Source: Phycisphaerae bacterium (GTDB lineage Bacteria; Planctomycetota; Phycisphaerae; UBA1845). Taken from it: a DNA stretch of 64,000 nucleotides. How positions within the stretch are numbered: the first letter of the stretch is position 1; the number at the start of each line of letters is the position of its first letter. Both the position numbers and the translations under genes were made by a program. This document shows positions 1-7,828 of this stretch, one piece after another. The stretch covers positions 62,001 to 126,000 of the forward strand of contig JANQQK010000086.1 of assembly GCA_028289375.1 (NCBI GenBank), in the 5' to 3' direction. A model generated the notes under the pieces. It was not told the origin of the DNA. It worked only from the letters and a program-made list of their open reading frames with translations, and searched no databases.

Positions 1-1478
1 TTGTGGATCCGCCAAGTCGCGAGGAAACGATTTTGATTCTGCAGGGCCTCCGCGATCGGTACGAAGCGCACCACCGCGTGCGGTTCACCGACAAATCGCT
101 GCAGGAGGCGGTCGATCTTTCGAATCGCTACATCCCCGGGCGCGTTCAGCCGGACAAGTCCATCGATGTGATTGATGAAGCGGGAGCTCGTCTGCGTTTG
201 AAGACGATGACCAAACCGCCATCACTTGCCAAGGTTGAAGATGAAGTCGCTCAGCTCATGTCCGAGAAGGACGAGGCTGTCAAGAACGCGGATTATGAGC
301 GTGCCGCGGAACTGCGTGACAAGGCTGAGTCGCTCAAGATCAAGTCTCGCGAGATGAAGCAGGAGTGGCGTGAGCAGACGAAGGAAATTGATGGGGTCGT
401 CGATGAGGAGGTGATCGCCGGCGTCGTGTCGAGCATGACCGGTATTCCGCTAACCAAGCTCGAGAAGGACGAGGTTGAGCGTCTGCTTTCGCTTGAAGAT
501 GAGCTGCACAAGCGTGTGATCAGCCAGAATGAGGCTGTCAGTGCGGTGTCCCGTGCGGTTCGTCGCAGTCGCAGCGGTTTGAAGGATCAGAATCGTCCGA
601 TGGGCAGCTTCATTTTCGTTGGGCCGTCGGGTGTGGGTAAGACGTACTTGGCGAAGTGCCTGGCTGAGTTCATGTTTGGTGATCCGGATGCGCTTCTGGT
701 GATCGACATGTCGGAGTACATGGAGAAGCACAATGTGTCGCGCCTGATTGGTGCGCCTCCGGGATATGTGGGATACGAAGAGGGTGGTCAACTGACCGAG
801 CGTATTCGGCGTCGTCCTTACTCTGTCATCCTGCTCGATGAGATCGAGAAGGCCCACGGTGACGTGTTCAACATGTTGCTGCAGATCATGGAAGAGGGTC
901 GCCTGACAGATTCATTCGGTCGGCACGTTGACTTCAAGAACGCGATTCTGATCATGACGAGCAACATTGGTGCTGCCAAGATCACGCATCAGGAGGCGTT
1001 TGGATTCCAGAAGCGTGATGACGATGTCGACTATGGCAAGATGAAAGAGACGCTCAAGGGCGAGTTGGAGAATTACTTCCGACCTGAGTTCCTGAACCGT
1101 CTCGATGAGATCATCGTGTTCCGCAAACTGACGCATGACGATCTGACCAGCATCGTCGATCTTGAGCTGGACAAGCTGGCGAAGCGTCTCAAGGCCAAGC
1201 AGCTTGATCTTGAGCTGACGCAGGCAGCCAAGGACTTCCTCATTGATCGCGGTACGGATGAGAAGTTCGGTGCTCGTCCGCTGCGTCGTGCGATTGAACA
1301 ATACGTCGAAGATTCACTGAGCGAGCAGATGCTTCGCGGCGAGTATGAAGGCTGCGATACGGTTCTCGTGGACGCCAAGGCTGGCGCAAACGAGGACGAG
1401 CTTGAGATGCTCACGTTCAAGGGTGAGAAACGTGGCAAGACGGAGCCGGAACCGGCGGTGGCCGGTGAGGCGACGTAG
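1..1478 (+). CDS. clpC: ATP-dependent Clp protease ATP-binding subunit ClpC (5' truncated by window)
   Basis: C-terminal portion of a class I Clp/Hsp100 AAA+ unfoldase that feeds substrates to ClpP; the gene enters from outside the window, so the GTG at base 3 is not its start. Visible in order: the end of AAA domain 1, a UVR-type middle segment (YERAAELRDKAESL, about residue 98 of the visible part), and AAA domain 2 with Walker A GPSGVGKT (about 207), Walker B VILLDEIEKAH (about 275), the substrate loop GYVGYEEGG and the C-terminal ClpB D2-small domain. The UVR motif in place of the long ClpB coiled coil favours ClpC over ClpB. The end is clean and followed by a strong hairpin shared with the convergent etfBA operon. 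Confidence 0.93.
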   Translation, partial: VDPPSREETILILQGLRDRYEAHHRVRFTDKSLQEAVDLSNRYIPGRVQPDKSIDVIDEAGARLRLKTMTKPPSLAKVEDEVAQLMSEKDEAVKNADYERAAELRDKAESLKIKSREMKQEWREQTKEIDGVVDEEVIAGVVSSMTGIPLTKLEKDEVERLLSLEDELHKRVISQNEAVSAVSRAVRRSRSGLKDQNRPMGSFIFVGPSGVGKTYLAKCLAEFMFGDPDALLVIDMSEYMEKHNVSRLIGAPPGYVGYEEGGQLTERIRRRPYSVILLDEIEKAHGDVFNMLLQIMEEGRLTDSFGRHVDFKNAILIMTSNIGAAKITHQEAFGFQKRDDDVDYGKMKETLKGELENYFRPEFLNRLDEIIVFRKLTHDDLTSIVDLELDKLAKRLKAKQLDLELTQAAKDFLIDRGTDEKFGARPLRRAIEQYVEDSLSEQMLRGEYEGCDTVLVDAKAGANEDELEMLTFKGEKRGKTEPEPAVAGEAT

Positions 1479-1506
1479 TTCCGTTCTCGATCAATCGAAA
1501 AACAGA

Positions 1507-1543
1507 CACCCCGTCAGGCGAGAATTCCTGGCGGGGTGTTTTT
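1507..1543. terminator. bidirectional rho-independent terminator between clpC and etfA
   Basis: Twelve-base stem (caccccgtcagg paired with cctggcggggtg, one G-T wobble) with an 8-base loop. A T-run follows on the plus strand and an A-run precedes it, so it can end both clpC (plus) and etfBA (minus). Confidence 0.85.
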
Positions 1544-1566
1544 CATTATCGGGTTCGGGCGAATGC

Positions 1567-2559
1567 CTACCCGGCCGCATTGAGCTTCTTAAACTCCTCG
1601 GTGAGCAGGGGGACCATATCGAAGAGATCATGTACGACGCCATAGTTGGCGACACCAAAGATGGGGGCTTCCTTCTTGGTGTTGATGGCGACGATCACCT
1701 TGCTGCCGCGCATCCCGGCGAGATGCTGAATCGCGCCGTCGATGCCGCAGGCGACGTAGAGCGCCGGCGTTACAACCTTTCCGGTGAGGCCGACCTGGCG
1801 ACTGTGTGGCTGGTATCCGGCGTCACAGGCGGCTCGCGACGCACCGACGGCCCCGTCAAGTGACTGTGCCAGATCATAGATGATCTTGAAGTTCTCCTCG
1901 GACTTCAGGGAGCGGCCGCCGGAGACAACGATGTCTCCTTCGGTGACATCCTTGACGCCACTTGAAGTGCTGACCACTTCCTGAACGGTGACGCGGTTGT
2001 CCTTGTCGCTGACGGTTGCGGAGACGGCGACCGTTTCGGCTGATGCTCCGTCCTGCTTTTCGGCAGCGGGGTAGGCGTTCGAGCGGATGGTGACGATCTG
2101 CAGTCGCGAGCCGGTGAGCTTGAACTTTGCGAACACCTTGCCGCAATAGAGTGTGCTCGTGGCGATGAGATCATCGCCGTCGGCTTCGACGTGTGTGCAG
2201 TCGATGACGAGCGCGGCTCGGCGTCGTGCACCGAGTCGCGACGCGAGGTCGCGGCCCATGAACGTCGTGGGGATGAAGACGGCCTTGGGGCTGGCGGCTT
2301 CGACGGCGGCATCGAGTGCTGTGGTGTAGGCTGACGCGCGGTAGTGCTCAAAGGCCGGGTCATCGACGGTGTAGACTTTCTTGGCGCCGTATGCGGCGAC
2401 TTCATTTGCCAAGCCGGCGATGTCCTTGCCGACGATGCAGGCTTCGACGTGGCCGCCGGCTTTGTCGGCCACTTCCTTGGCGGCCTGCATGAGTTGGAAA
2501 ACGGCGGGCAGAATCCTGCCGCCGCGCTGTTCGACGAAAACGAGTACGTTGCTTGCCAT
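1567..2559 (-). CDS. etfA: electron transfer flavoprotein subunit alpha
   Basis: FAD-carrying subunit of the EtfAB heterodimer, which takes electrons from acyl-CoA and related dehydrogenases and passes them to the quinone pool. The 330-residue length is typical. The C-terminal FAD-binding domain is highly conserved: GGRSLKSEENF, then GAVGASRAACDAGY, then GKVVTPALYVACGI and HLAGMRGSKVIVAINT. The gene starts one base after the etfB stop, so the two are translationally coupled. No ETF dehydrogenase or acyl-CoA dehydrogenase is next to it. Confidence 0.95.
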   Translation of the reverse strand: MASNVLVFVEQRGGRILPAVFQLMQAAKEVADKAGGHVEACIVGKDIAGLANEVAAYGAKKVYTVDDPAFEHYRASAYTTALDAAVEAASPKAVFIPTTFMGRDLASRLGARRRAALVIDCTHVEADGDDLIATSTLYCGKVFAKFKLTGSRLQIVTIRSNAYPAAEKQDGASAETVAVSATVSDKDNRVTVQEVVSTSSGVKDVTEGDIVVSGGRSLKSEENFKIIYDLAQSLDGAVGASRAACDAGYQPHSRQVGLTGKVVTPALYVACGIDGAIQHLAGMRGSKVIVAINTKKEAPIFGVANYGVVHDLFDMVPLLTEEFKKLNAAG

Positions 2560-2560
2560 G

Positions 2561-3352
2561 TTAGACGACCTTCGCTTCTTCTCTCAGGAGACGGACCAGT
2601 TCGCGAGCCATGTCAGCCGGCTCGCCCTCGATGAACTTGCACTCAGGACGCGGTGGTGGTGGGGTCATTTCGACCAGATCGGTTCCGGTGGTGCCAGCAT
2701 CGACGTCGGGCAGCTCTGCGGACGTGAGCTTCTCAACCGGTTTCTTCTTGGCTTTCATCAGGTTGGGCAGCGATGGGTATCGCGGCTCGACCAAGCCCTT
2801 CTCGATGGTGAGCAGTGCGGGCAGCTTGGCGTTGACGACTTCCTCGGCGCCTTCGATGCGACGGCGGGCTGTGAATCCCGAGCCGTCGTCGGCCATGTCC
2901 AGCCCTTGAACGGCGCCGACGTGGGGAAGATCGAGGAACTCGGCGAGTGCCGGTCCTACGGCGCCGCTGTCGAGGTCGATGTTGTGCTTGCCGCAGAGGA
3001 TGAGATCGTAGCCTTTCTCATCTTTCTTGATGGCTTGGGCGATGGCGTAGGCGGCGAACAATTCGTTCATGTTTTCGAATTTTGGATCACAGACGTGGAT
3101 CGCGCGATCGGCGCCCATGGCGAGGGCGGTGCGGATCACGTCGGTGGCTTTCTCGCCACCAAGGCAGATGGCGACGATTTCCTCGACGTCGCTGCGTTTT
3201 TCGCGCAGTTGGACGGCCAATTCGACGCCGAATTCGTCGAACGGGTCGCAGACGGTCTTGAGACCGGCTTCCTCGATGCCCGATCCGTCGCCCTTGACCT
3301 TGATGGCGGCGTTGGAGTCGGGGACTTGTTTGATCACGGTCAGAATTCTCAC
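2561..3352 (-). CDS. etfB: electron transfer flavoprotein subunit beta
   Basis: AMP-binding subunit of EtfAB, 263 residues. The N-terminus has the family opening VKQVPDSNAAIKV and the middle carries the nucleotide-binding signature CGKHNIDLDSGAVGPALAE (about residue 119). The tail is slightly long and proline-rich after KKKPVEKL. It is first gene of the etfBA operon; its 5' side faces a divergent methyltransferase gene across a short gap that must hold its promoter. Confidence 0.95.
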   Translation of the reverse strand: MRILTVIKQVPDSNAAIKVKGDGSGIEEAGLKTVCDPFDEFGVELAVQLREKRSDVEEIVAICLGGEKATDVIRTALAMGADRAIHVCDPKFENMNELFAAYAIAQAIKKDEKGYDLILCGKHNIDLDSGAVGPALAEFLDLPHVGAVQGLDMADDGSGFTARRRIEGAEEVVNAKLPALLTIEKGLVEPRYPSLPNLMKAKKKPVEKLTSAELPDVDAGTTGTDLVEMTPPPPRPECKFIEGEPADMARELVRLLREEAKVV

Positions 3353-3508
3353 GTGCAGTCACTCCGTCGGTGGGTTGAAAATTTCACGACATTGCCCCGT
3401 TGCAGGGCACCCTCGGAAGGGATGTTAGCGTAAGGCGTGGGGTTTGTGGAGTCGAGCGGCGGAAGATGGTTGTTGCCTCTCAGGGCGGAATCGGGCAGAT
3501 TGGTTTCC

Positions 3509-4291
3509 ATGGTGGCAGGCGGCATAGCTGGTGGCGAGGGGGAGTTGTTCCGGTCGGCGACATGGTACGACCAGACGATCAACTGGGAGGCTCGTCTCGG
3601 CCGGGAAATCGACGTGCTGGCCGAGGTGTTCGGGTCGCCGGGGGATGGTGGCGTCATTGATGCGGGGTGCGGACCGGGTCGTCACGCGTGTGCGATGGCG
3701 GCGAGGGGGTATCGGGTGACGGGAGCGGACATCAGCGATGAGATGCTGGTGGTGGCCACGGAACACGCGACGAAGATGGCGGAAGACGTATCTTTTGTGG
3801 CGTGCTCGTATGCGGAGTTGGGCGATCACGTGGGCAGTGGCCACGACGGCATCTTCTGTATCGGAAACGGATTGGCGGTGGCGGGGACGCAACCGGACGT
3901 GGCTGCATCGATTGAGGGGTTGTGTGGCACGCTTCGGGTCGGCGGCAAGCTCTTCATCCAGATGTTGAACTTCACACTGATGCATGGCGAGAACCCGTGC
4001 GTGCGGGGGCCTCGCGTGGTGACGGTTGACGGTGTTGAGTATGTCTCGTTTCGGACGTACCAGTTCGGACAGCATGTCGTTGAGGTGGTGAATACGACGC
4101 TGTGGCATGACAGTGGCTGGCAGATGCGGTCGTGGAGTGGTCGGCTGATTCCGATTGAACGGTATGTGCTGGTGAATCTGCTGGAAGCGTGCGGGATGGA
4201 TGTGCTGCACACGTGGGGCTCGTATGCGCAGGAACCGTTCGATATCGCCGAATCGCGGGATTTGATCGTCGTCGCTGAGAAACGGGGGTAA
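3509..4291 (+). CDS. class I SAM-dependent methyltransferase
   Basis: Rossmann-type methyltransferase of about 260 residues with motif I VIDAGCGPGRHACAMAARG near residue 49 and the acidic post-I strand VTGADIS. The substrate is not evident; the body resembles small-molecule or ubiquinone/menaquinone-type methyltransferases. The ATG at 3509 was preferred to the GTG at 3437 because the extra 24 residues look unconserved and use rare AGA codons. It is transcribed divergently from etfBA. Confidence 0.75.
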   Translation: MVAGGIAGGEGELFRSATWYDQTINWEARLGREIDVLAEVFGSPGDGGVIDAGCGPGRHACAMAARGYRVTGADISDEMLVVATEHATKMAEDVSFVACSYAELGDHVGSGHDGIFCIGNGLAVAGTQPDVAASIEGLCGTLRVGGKLFIQMLNFTLMHGENPCVRGPRVVTVDGVEYVSFRTYQFGQHVVEVVNTTLWHDSGWQMRSWSGRLIPIERYVLVNLLEACGMDVLHTWGSYAQEPFDIAESRDLIVVAEKRG

Positions 4292-4474
4292 CTGCCATCT
4301 CCGCCGCGATGACGCGCGTGCAGATCGCCCGAACGTCCCATCATCCACATTTTCCAGAAAAAAGCGTCACTCCTGAAAGGTCGCACGTCCTGTAGGCCCA
4401 ATGTCCTCCGGGAGACCGACAACGGTGCGGTCGTGCCCGGAAGAGTTCTGGACTTTGGACCACGGAGTTGCGTC

Positions 4475-5998
4475 ATGAGAAAACGGTACGTCAATCTACT
4501 CTTTGCTTGGGGAGCGTGTTGCGTGTTTGGCGGGACAGCGATGGCTGACCCGATCATCCGGGTGTTCACGATTCACTCCGGCAGTGTGCAGGACATCGAT
4601 CCGGGCGAGTCGGTCCTTACATTCGCGCGACCTCACGAGCGGTTCGATTTTGAATTCATTGTTGAGAATGTCGGTGACGGATTTCTCGGAACCGATCGAA
4701 TTGAGGCGACGTTCAGCGACGATTTACCGGGCCGTAGATCCGGGCACTCCTCGAATCCGGACGGCTTTGTTGGCCACGTCGGATTCCTGCCGGACGAGAT
4801 CGGCCCCTTCGCCATCGACGTCTCGGTGTTTACGAACTTGCCGGACTCGCCTTTCGAATTCACGATTGAGGGATTCATTCGGGATCCGATTCTGCTCCTT
4901 TCGCACAACGGTGCATTCGTGTCGTCCGAGGAGCCGATCACGTTGGCATCGGTGGGGGTCGGGGAATCTGTGGCGGCTGTGATCGAAGCGAAGAACTCCG
5001 GCAACGCGTTTCTCGAATTCGGCAGTCAGCCGACGATTGTTGAGATGACCGGGAATGGTGATGGGAGCGAACTCACGCTGACCCATCCTCAATATGTGCA
5101 GCATGAGACTGCTGTCGATCTGTTCGTGGAGTTTCGGCCGCAGAGCGACGGTGCGCGGGCATTCCTCGTCACACTCCCGTCAAATGCCACGGACTCGCCT
5201 CACGAGTTTGTGATTGAAGCACAGGTGCTGCCGTCGTTTCCGGATTGCAATGCGAACGATATTGACGACTTTGATGACATCGGCCTGGGCACGTCGATGG
5301 ACTGTGACCGGAACGAAGAGCCCGATGAATGTCAGGGGGATTCCGACGGCGACGGTGTGATTGATCCATGCGATGCCTGCCCTGGTGAGGATGATCTGCT
5401 GGACAGCGATGGCGACCTCGTGGCTGACTGTCTGGACAATTGTCCCGACATACCGAATGAGGATCAGTTGGATTCGAATGGGGATGGCGTTGGTGATGCC
5501 TGCGATGCGGGTGAACCTGAACCGCCGATCGACGAGGATCCTGAAATCAGCGACTGCAACGAGAACGGGACCGACGATATTGATGATGTGGACGATGGTT
5601 CTTCAGCGGACTGCAATCGCAATGACGTGCCCGATGAATGCGAGTCGGACAGCGATGGTGATGGCGTCATTGATGGTTGCGACCGTTGCCCCGGTGAGGA
5701 TGATGCGGTGGATCGCGATGACGACAGTGTGCCGGACTGTGTGGACAACTGCCCGGAGGTTGCGAACGCATCGCAGACCGATTCGGACAGCGATGGTGTG
5801 GGTGATGCTTGTGAAGAGATCGCGGGCCGGGATGTGGACAATGCTGACCCGAGTCCGGATGACGGCGAAACGCCCGAAGTTGACGTTGCGACGCAGTTCT
5901 GCGGAACCGGGATTGCGACGTTCATGCCCTTTTCCATGTTCGGACTCATCGGCCTTCGATCAAGGCGTCGGCCATTGCCCGCGCGAAGCCGACGATGA
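4475..5998 (+). CDS. secreted protein with ASH-like domain, TSP3-type calcium repeats and C-terminal anchor tail
   Basis: Predicted extracellular protein of 507 residues. It has an N-terminal signal peptide ending near GTAMA, then a beta-sandwich region resembling choice-of-anchor/ASH (HYDIN-like) modules (FEFIVENVGDG..., then a second copy). The C-terminal half carries aspartate-rich repeats: two 'DCNxN...PDEC' units alternate with thrombospondin type 3-like units (DSDGDGVIDPCDACP, DSNGDGVGDACD), which are known calcium binders. The tail is Cys-Gly-Thr-Gly, a hydrophobic stretch and an Arg cluster (GLRSRRR), which looks like a sorting/anchoring signal. ATG at 4475 has GGAG 8 bases upstream; an upstream GTG (4433) was rejected because it would mask the signal peptide. 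Confidence 0.8.
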   Translation: MRKRYVNLLFAWGACCVFGGTAMADPIIRVFTIHSGSVQDIDPGESVLTFARPHERFDFEFIVENVGDGFLGTDRIEATFSDDLPGRRSGHSSNPDGFVGHVGFLPDEIGPFAIDVSVFTNLPDSPFEFTIEGFIRDPILLLSHNGAFVSSEEPITLASVGVGESVAAVIEAKNSGNAFLEFGSQPTIVEMTGNGDGSELTLTHPQYVQHETAVDLFVEFRPQSDGARAFLVTLPSNATDSPHEFVIEAQVLPSFPDCNANDIDDFDDIGLGTSMDCDRNEEPDECQGDSDGDGVIDPCDACPGEDDLLDSDGDLVADCLDNCPDIPNEDQLDSNGDGVGDACDAGEPEPPIDEDPEISDCNENGTDDIDDVDDGSSADCNRNDVPDECESDSDGDGVIDGCDRCPGEDDAVDRDDDSVPDCVDNCPEVANASQTDSDSDGVGDACEEIAGRDVDNADPSPDDGETPEVDVATQFCGTGIATFMPFSMFGLIGLRSRRRPLPARSRR

Positions 5999-6020
5999 CA
6001 CGGGTTCCCCCAAGCCAGTC

Positions 6021-6572
6021 CTATGACTTGGACATCCAGTGCATCCACTTTCGCACCATGCGTTGCACCGATGCGTCTGATGACAGACGCAAGGCCTCGT
6101 CGGGCGTGCACCAACGGAGCTCATGGGATTCGTCGCTGATGATGAAATGATCTTCGGTGTCGGCTTGGAGCAGGAAACGAATGTCGTGGTGGTCGTGGGT
6201 GGGTGTCTGGCCATAAGGTGGGATACGGTGAACGTCGAGATCGAAGATGTCGGTGGAAACGGCGTGGATGCGGTCGAGGCCTGATTCCTCGCGGGCTTCC
6301 TGAAGCGCGACATCGAGAATGTCGGTATTGCCGTCCGCATGGCCTCCAAGTTGCAACCACATGTCAAGTTTCTTGTGGTGGGTGAGCAGGGCGCGGTCGC
6401 CGGTACGATTGAGCAGCCAGGCTGATCCGGTGAGGTGGCCAACCGCAAGTGAGCGTTCAAAGCAGTCGGGATGGTTCTGGACGAACGCGACGATGCGGTC
6501 ACGCTGGGTGGCATCCTCGCCATCAAGCGGTTGGTAAGCTCGGAGCTTGGCGAGAATGTCGCGGCGGTGCAT
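6021..6572 (-). CDS. NUDIX hydrolase
   Basis: Predicted Mg-dependent nucleoside-diphosphate-X hydrolase, 183 residues. The Nudix helix is visible as GGHADGNTDILDVALQEARE followed by ESGL; the EAREESGL core has the metal-binding glutamates, but the canonical upstream Glu of the box is Thr and the Arg of 'RE' is Gln, as in a known sub-branch. The substrate cannot be told. It sits 2 bases downstream of the MarR gene on the same strand and is likely cotranscribed. It converges with the TSP3 protein gene. Confidence 0.85.
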   Translation of the reverse strand: MHRRDILAKLRAYQPLDGEDATQRDRIVAFVQNHPDCFERSLAVGHLTGSAWLLNRTGDRALLTHHKKLDMWLQLGGHADGNTDILDVALQEAREESGLDRIHAVSTDIFDLDVHRIPPYGQTPTHDHHDIRFLLQADTEDHFIISDESHELRWCTPDEALRLSSDASVQRMVRKWMHWMSKS

Positions 6573-6574
6573 GG

Positions 6575-7060
6575 TTAGACCTTGGTTTCACACTGAGTGA
6601 ACGACTCGAGAATCGCAAGCGCGCGGGTGAGCGTCACGCGATCGTGCCGGGATAGCGTCCTCACCCAATCGGACAACCGAGTGACTCGGCGGAGTCGACC
6701 GGCGTGTAAGCGTTTTCTACCGGTGGCGGTGGCTTGCACAATCGTCACGCGGCGATCGTTTGCCGGCGTCGTACGTTTCACCAGACCTTCTGATTCGAGG
6801 TCTTTCACCAGCCGCGTGATGGTCGGCGGGGTGACCTGTTCTGCTTGAGCGAGCTTCCCGAGGGTAATGGGTCCTGCAAATACGATAACGGAAAGAGCGG
6901 ACAGCTTCGGGGCGGTGAGTCCGGTCTGGATGTCGACGGCGCGCAGCTTGCGGAGAACGTGGATAGCGGCGGAGTGGACACCATTGGCCAGTTCGAGAGG
7001 ATCAGGGCTGTGCCGGATTGATGGTTTTCGCGTCATGGGGCTGAAACAAGTGACGAGCAT
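6575..7060 (-). CDS. MarR family transcriptional regulator
   Basis: Winged-helix repressor of 161 residues. The wHTH reads LGKLAQAEQVTPPTITRLVKD with the wing VKRTTPANDRRVTIV, a classic MarR pattern. ATG at 7036 (MTRKPS) is an alternative start that removes eight residues; neither start has a strong ribosome site. It is divergent from the ankyrin gene, and the intergenic space holds a perfect TTAGTT-N5-AACTAA palindrome overlapping promoter elements on both strands, so it probably represses itself and the ankyrin/ABC-ATPase genes. The ligand is unknown. Confidence 0.85.
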   Translation of the reverse strand: MLVTCFSPMTRKPSIRHSPDPLELANGVHSAAIHVLRKLRAVDIQTGLTAPKLSALSVIVFAGPITLGKLAQAEQVTPPTITRLVKDLESEGLVKRTTPANDRRVTIVQATATGRKRLHAGRLRRVTRLSDWVRTLSRHDRVTLTRALAILESFTQCETKV

Positions 7061-7073
7061 CGGAATTACAAGC

Positions 7074-7103
7074 TTGACCAGAGGTCCACCGTTCCTTATA
7101 TTT
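7074..7103 (+). promoter_or_regulatory. sigma-70-like promoter of the ankyrin gene
   Basis: TTGACC (7074-7079), 18-base spacer, TATATT (7098-7103). It lies directly in front of the MarR-type operator, so bound repressor would block transcription start. Confidence 0.55.
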
Positions 7104-7128
7104 AGTTTTGCTAACTAACTTTGTCAAG
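7100..7128 (-). promoter_or_regulatory. candidate promoter of the marR gene
   Basis: Minus strand TTGACA (complement of 7123-7128, perfect -35), 17-base spacer, TAAATA (complement of 7100-7105, a weak -10). The operator falls in the spacer, which suits autorepression. Confidence 0.4.
7103..7119. promoter_or_regulatory. MarR-type operator palindrome
   Basis: Perfect inverted repeat TTAGTT-TTGCT-AACTAA in the marR/ankyrin intergenic region. The size (17 bases), AT-rich half-sites and position overlapping both promoters match what is known of MarR-family operators. The assignment to the adjacent regulator is inferred. Confidence 0.7.
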
Positions 7129-7144
7129 GCATAAGGAGAGTATC

Positions 7145-7816
7145 ATGCCCGACAAGAGTATCAGCAATACAGACCGGCTGTTCGAATCAATCGCGGCCGG
7201 GAACGTCAGCGCCGTGCGCGAACTCCTTACGAAAGATTCGTCAGTCGCCGAGGCGCGAGATGAGCAGGGAGTGTCGGCGATTGTCTTTTCTCTCTATCAC
7301 CAACAAACGGATATTGCCGATGTGTTGCGTTCGTCTCGCGGGGATCTTGACGCATTCGAGGCTGCTGCACTTGGCGAATTCGGCTGCTTGCGTGATTTGC
7401 TGCGCGACAATCCGGCGCTGAAATCTGCGTATTCCCCTGATGGGTTCACTCTGCTCGCACTCGCATGCTATTTGGGACGGGAAACGGCAGCCAGGCTGCT
7501 CATTGATGCGGGTGCGGATGTGAATGCTGAGTCGAGTAACGGTGCAAAGCTGCGTTGCCTGCATGGTGCTGTCGCGGGGCGTCACACCGGTGTTCTTCGA
7601 TTGCTGCTCGAGGCGGGTGCCGATCCCAATGTTCGCCAGGCGGGCGGCTGGACACCGCTGCATGGAGCGGCCAACCACGGGGATGAAGAACAGGTGAGGC
7701 TGCTGCTTGCGCGTGGGGCTGACAGGTCGATACAAAGCGATGAGGGTAAGACAGCGCGTGACATGGCGGATGCCAAGGAATTCGACGCGGTGGTCATGCT
7801 GCTTGACAAGGCCTGA
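7145..7816 (+). CDS. ankyrin repeat protein
   Basis: Soluble protein of 223 residues made of ankyrin repeats. Recognisable units are DGFTLLALACYLGRETAARL, the GADVNAE turn, CLHGAVAGRHTGVLRLLLEA with GADPNVR, and GWTPLHGAANHGDEEQVRLL with GADRSIQ. Such proteins bind partner proteins; no partner is evident. ATG at 7145 has AAGGAG 5 bases upstream, which decides against the GTG/ATG at 7121. It lies immediately behind the MarR operator and 12 bases ahead of the ABC-class ATPase, so both are probably under the same regulator. Confidence 0.88.
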   Translation: MPDKSISNTDRLFESIAAGNVSAVRELLTKDSSVAEARDEQGVSAIVFSLYHQQTDIADVLRSSRGDLDAFEAAALGEFGCLRDLLRDNPALKSAYSPDGFTLLALACYLGRETAARLLIDAGADVNAESSNGAKLRCLHGAVAGRHTGVLRLLLEAGADPNVRQAGGWTPLHGAANHGDEEQVRLLLARGADRSIQSDEGKTARDMADAKEFDAVVMLLDKA

Positions 7817-7828
7817 TGGACTCCCCAT

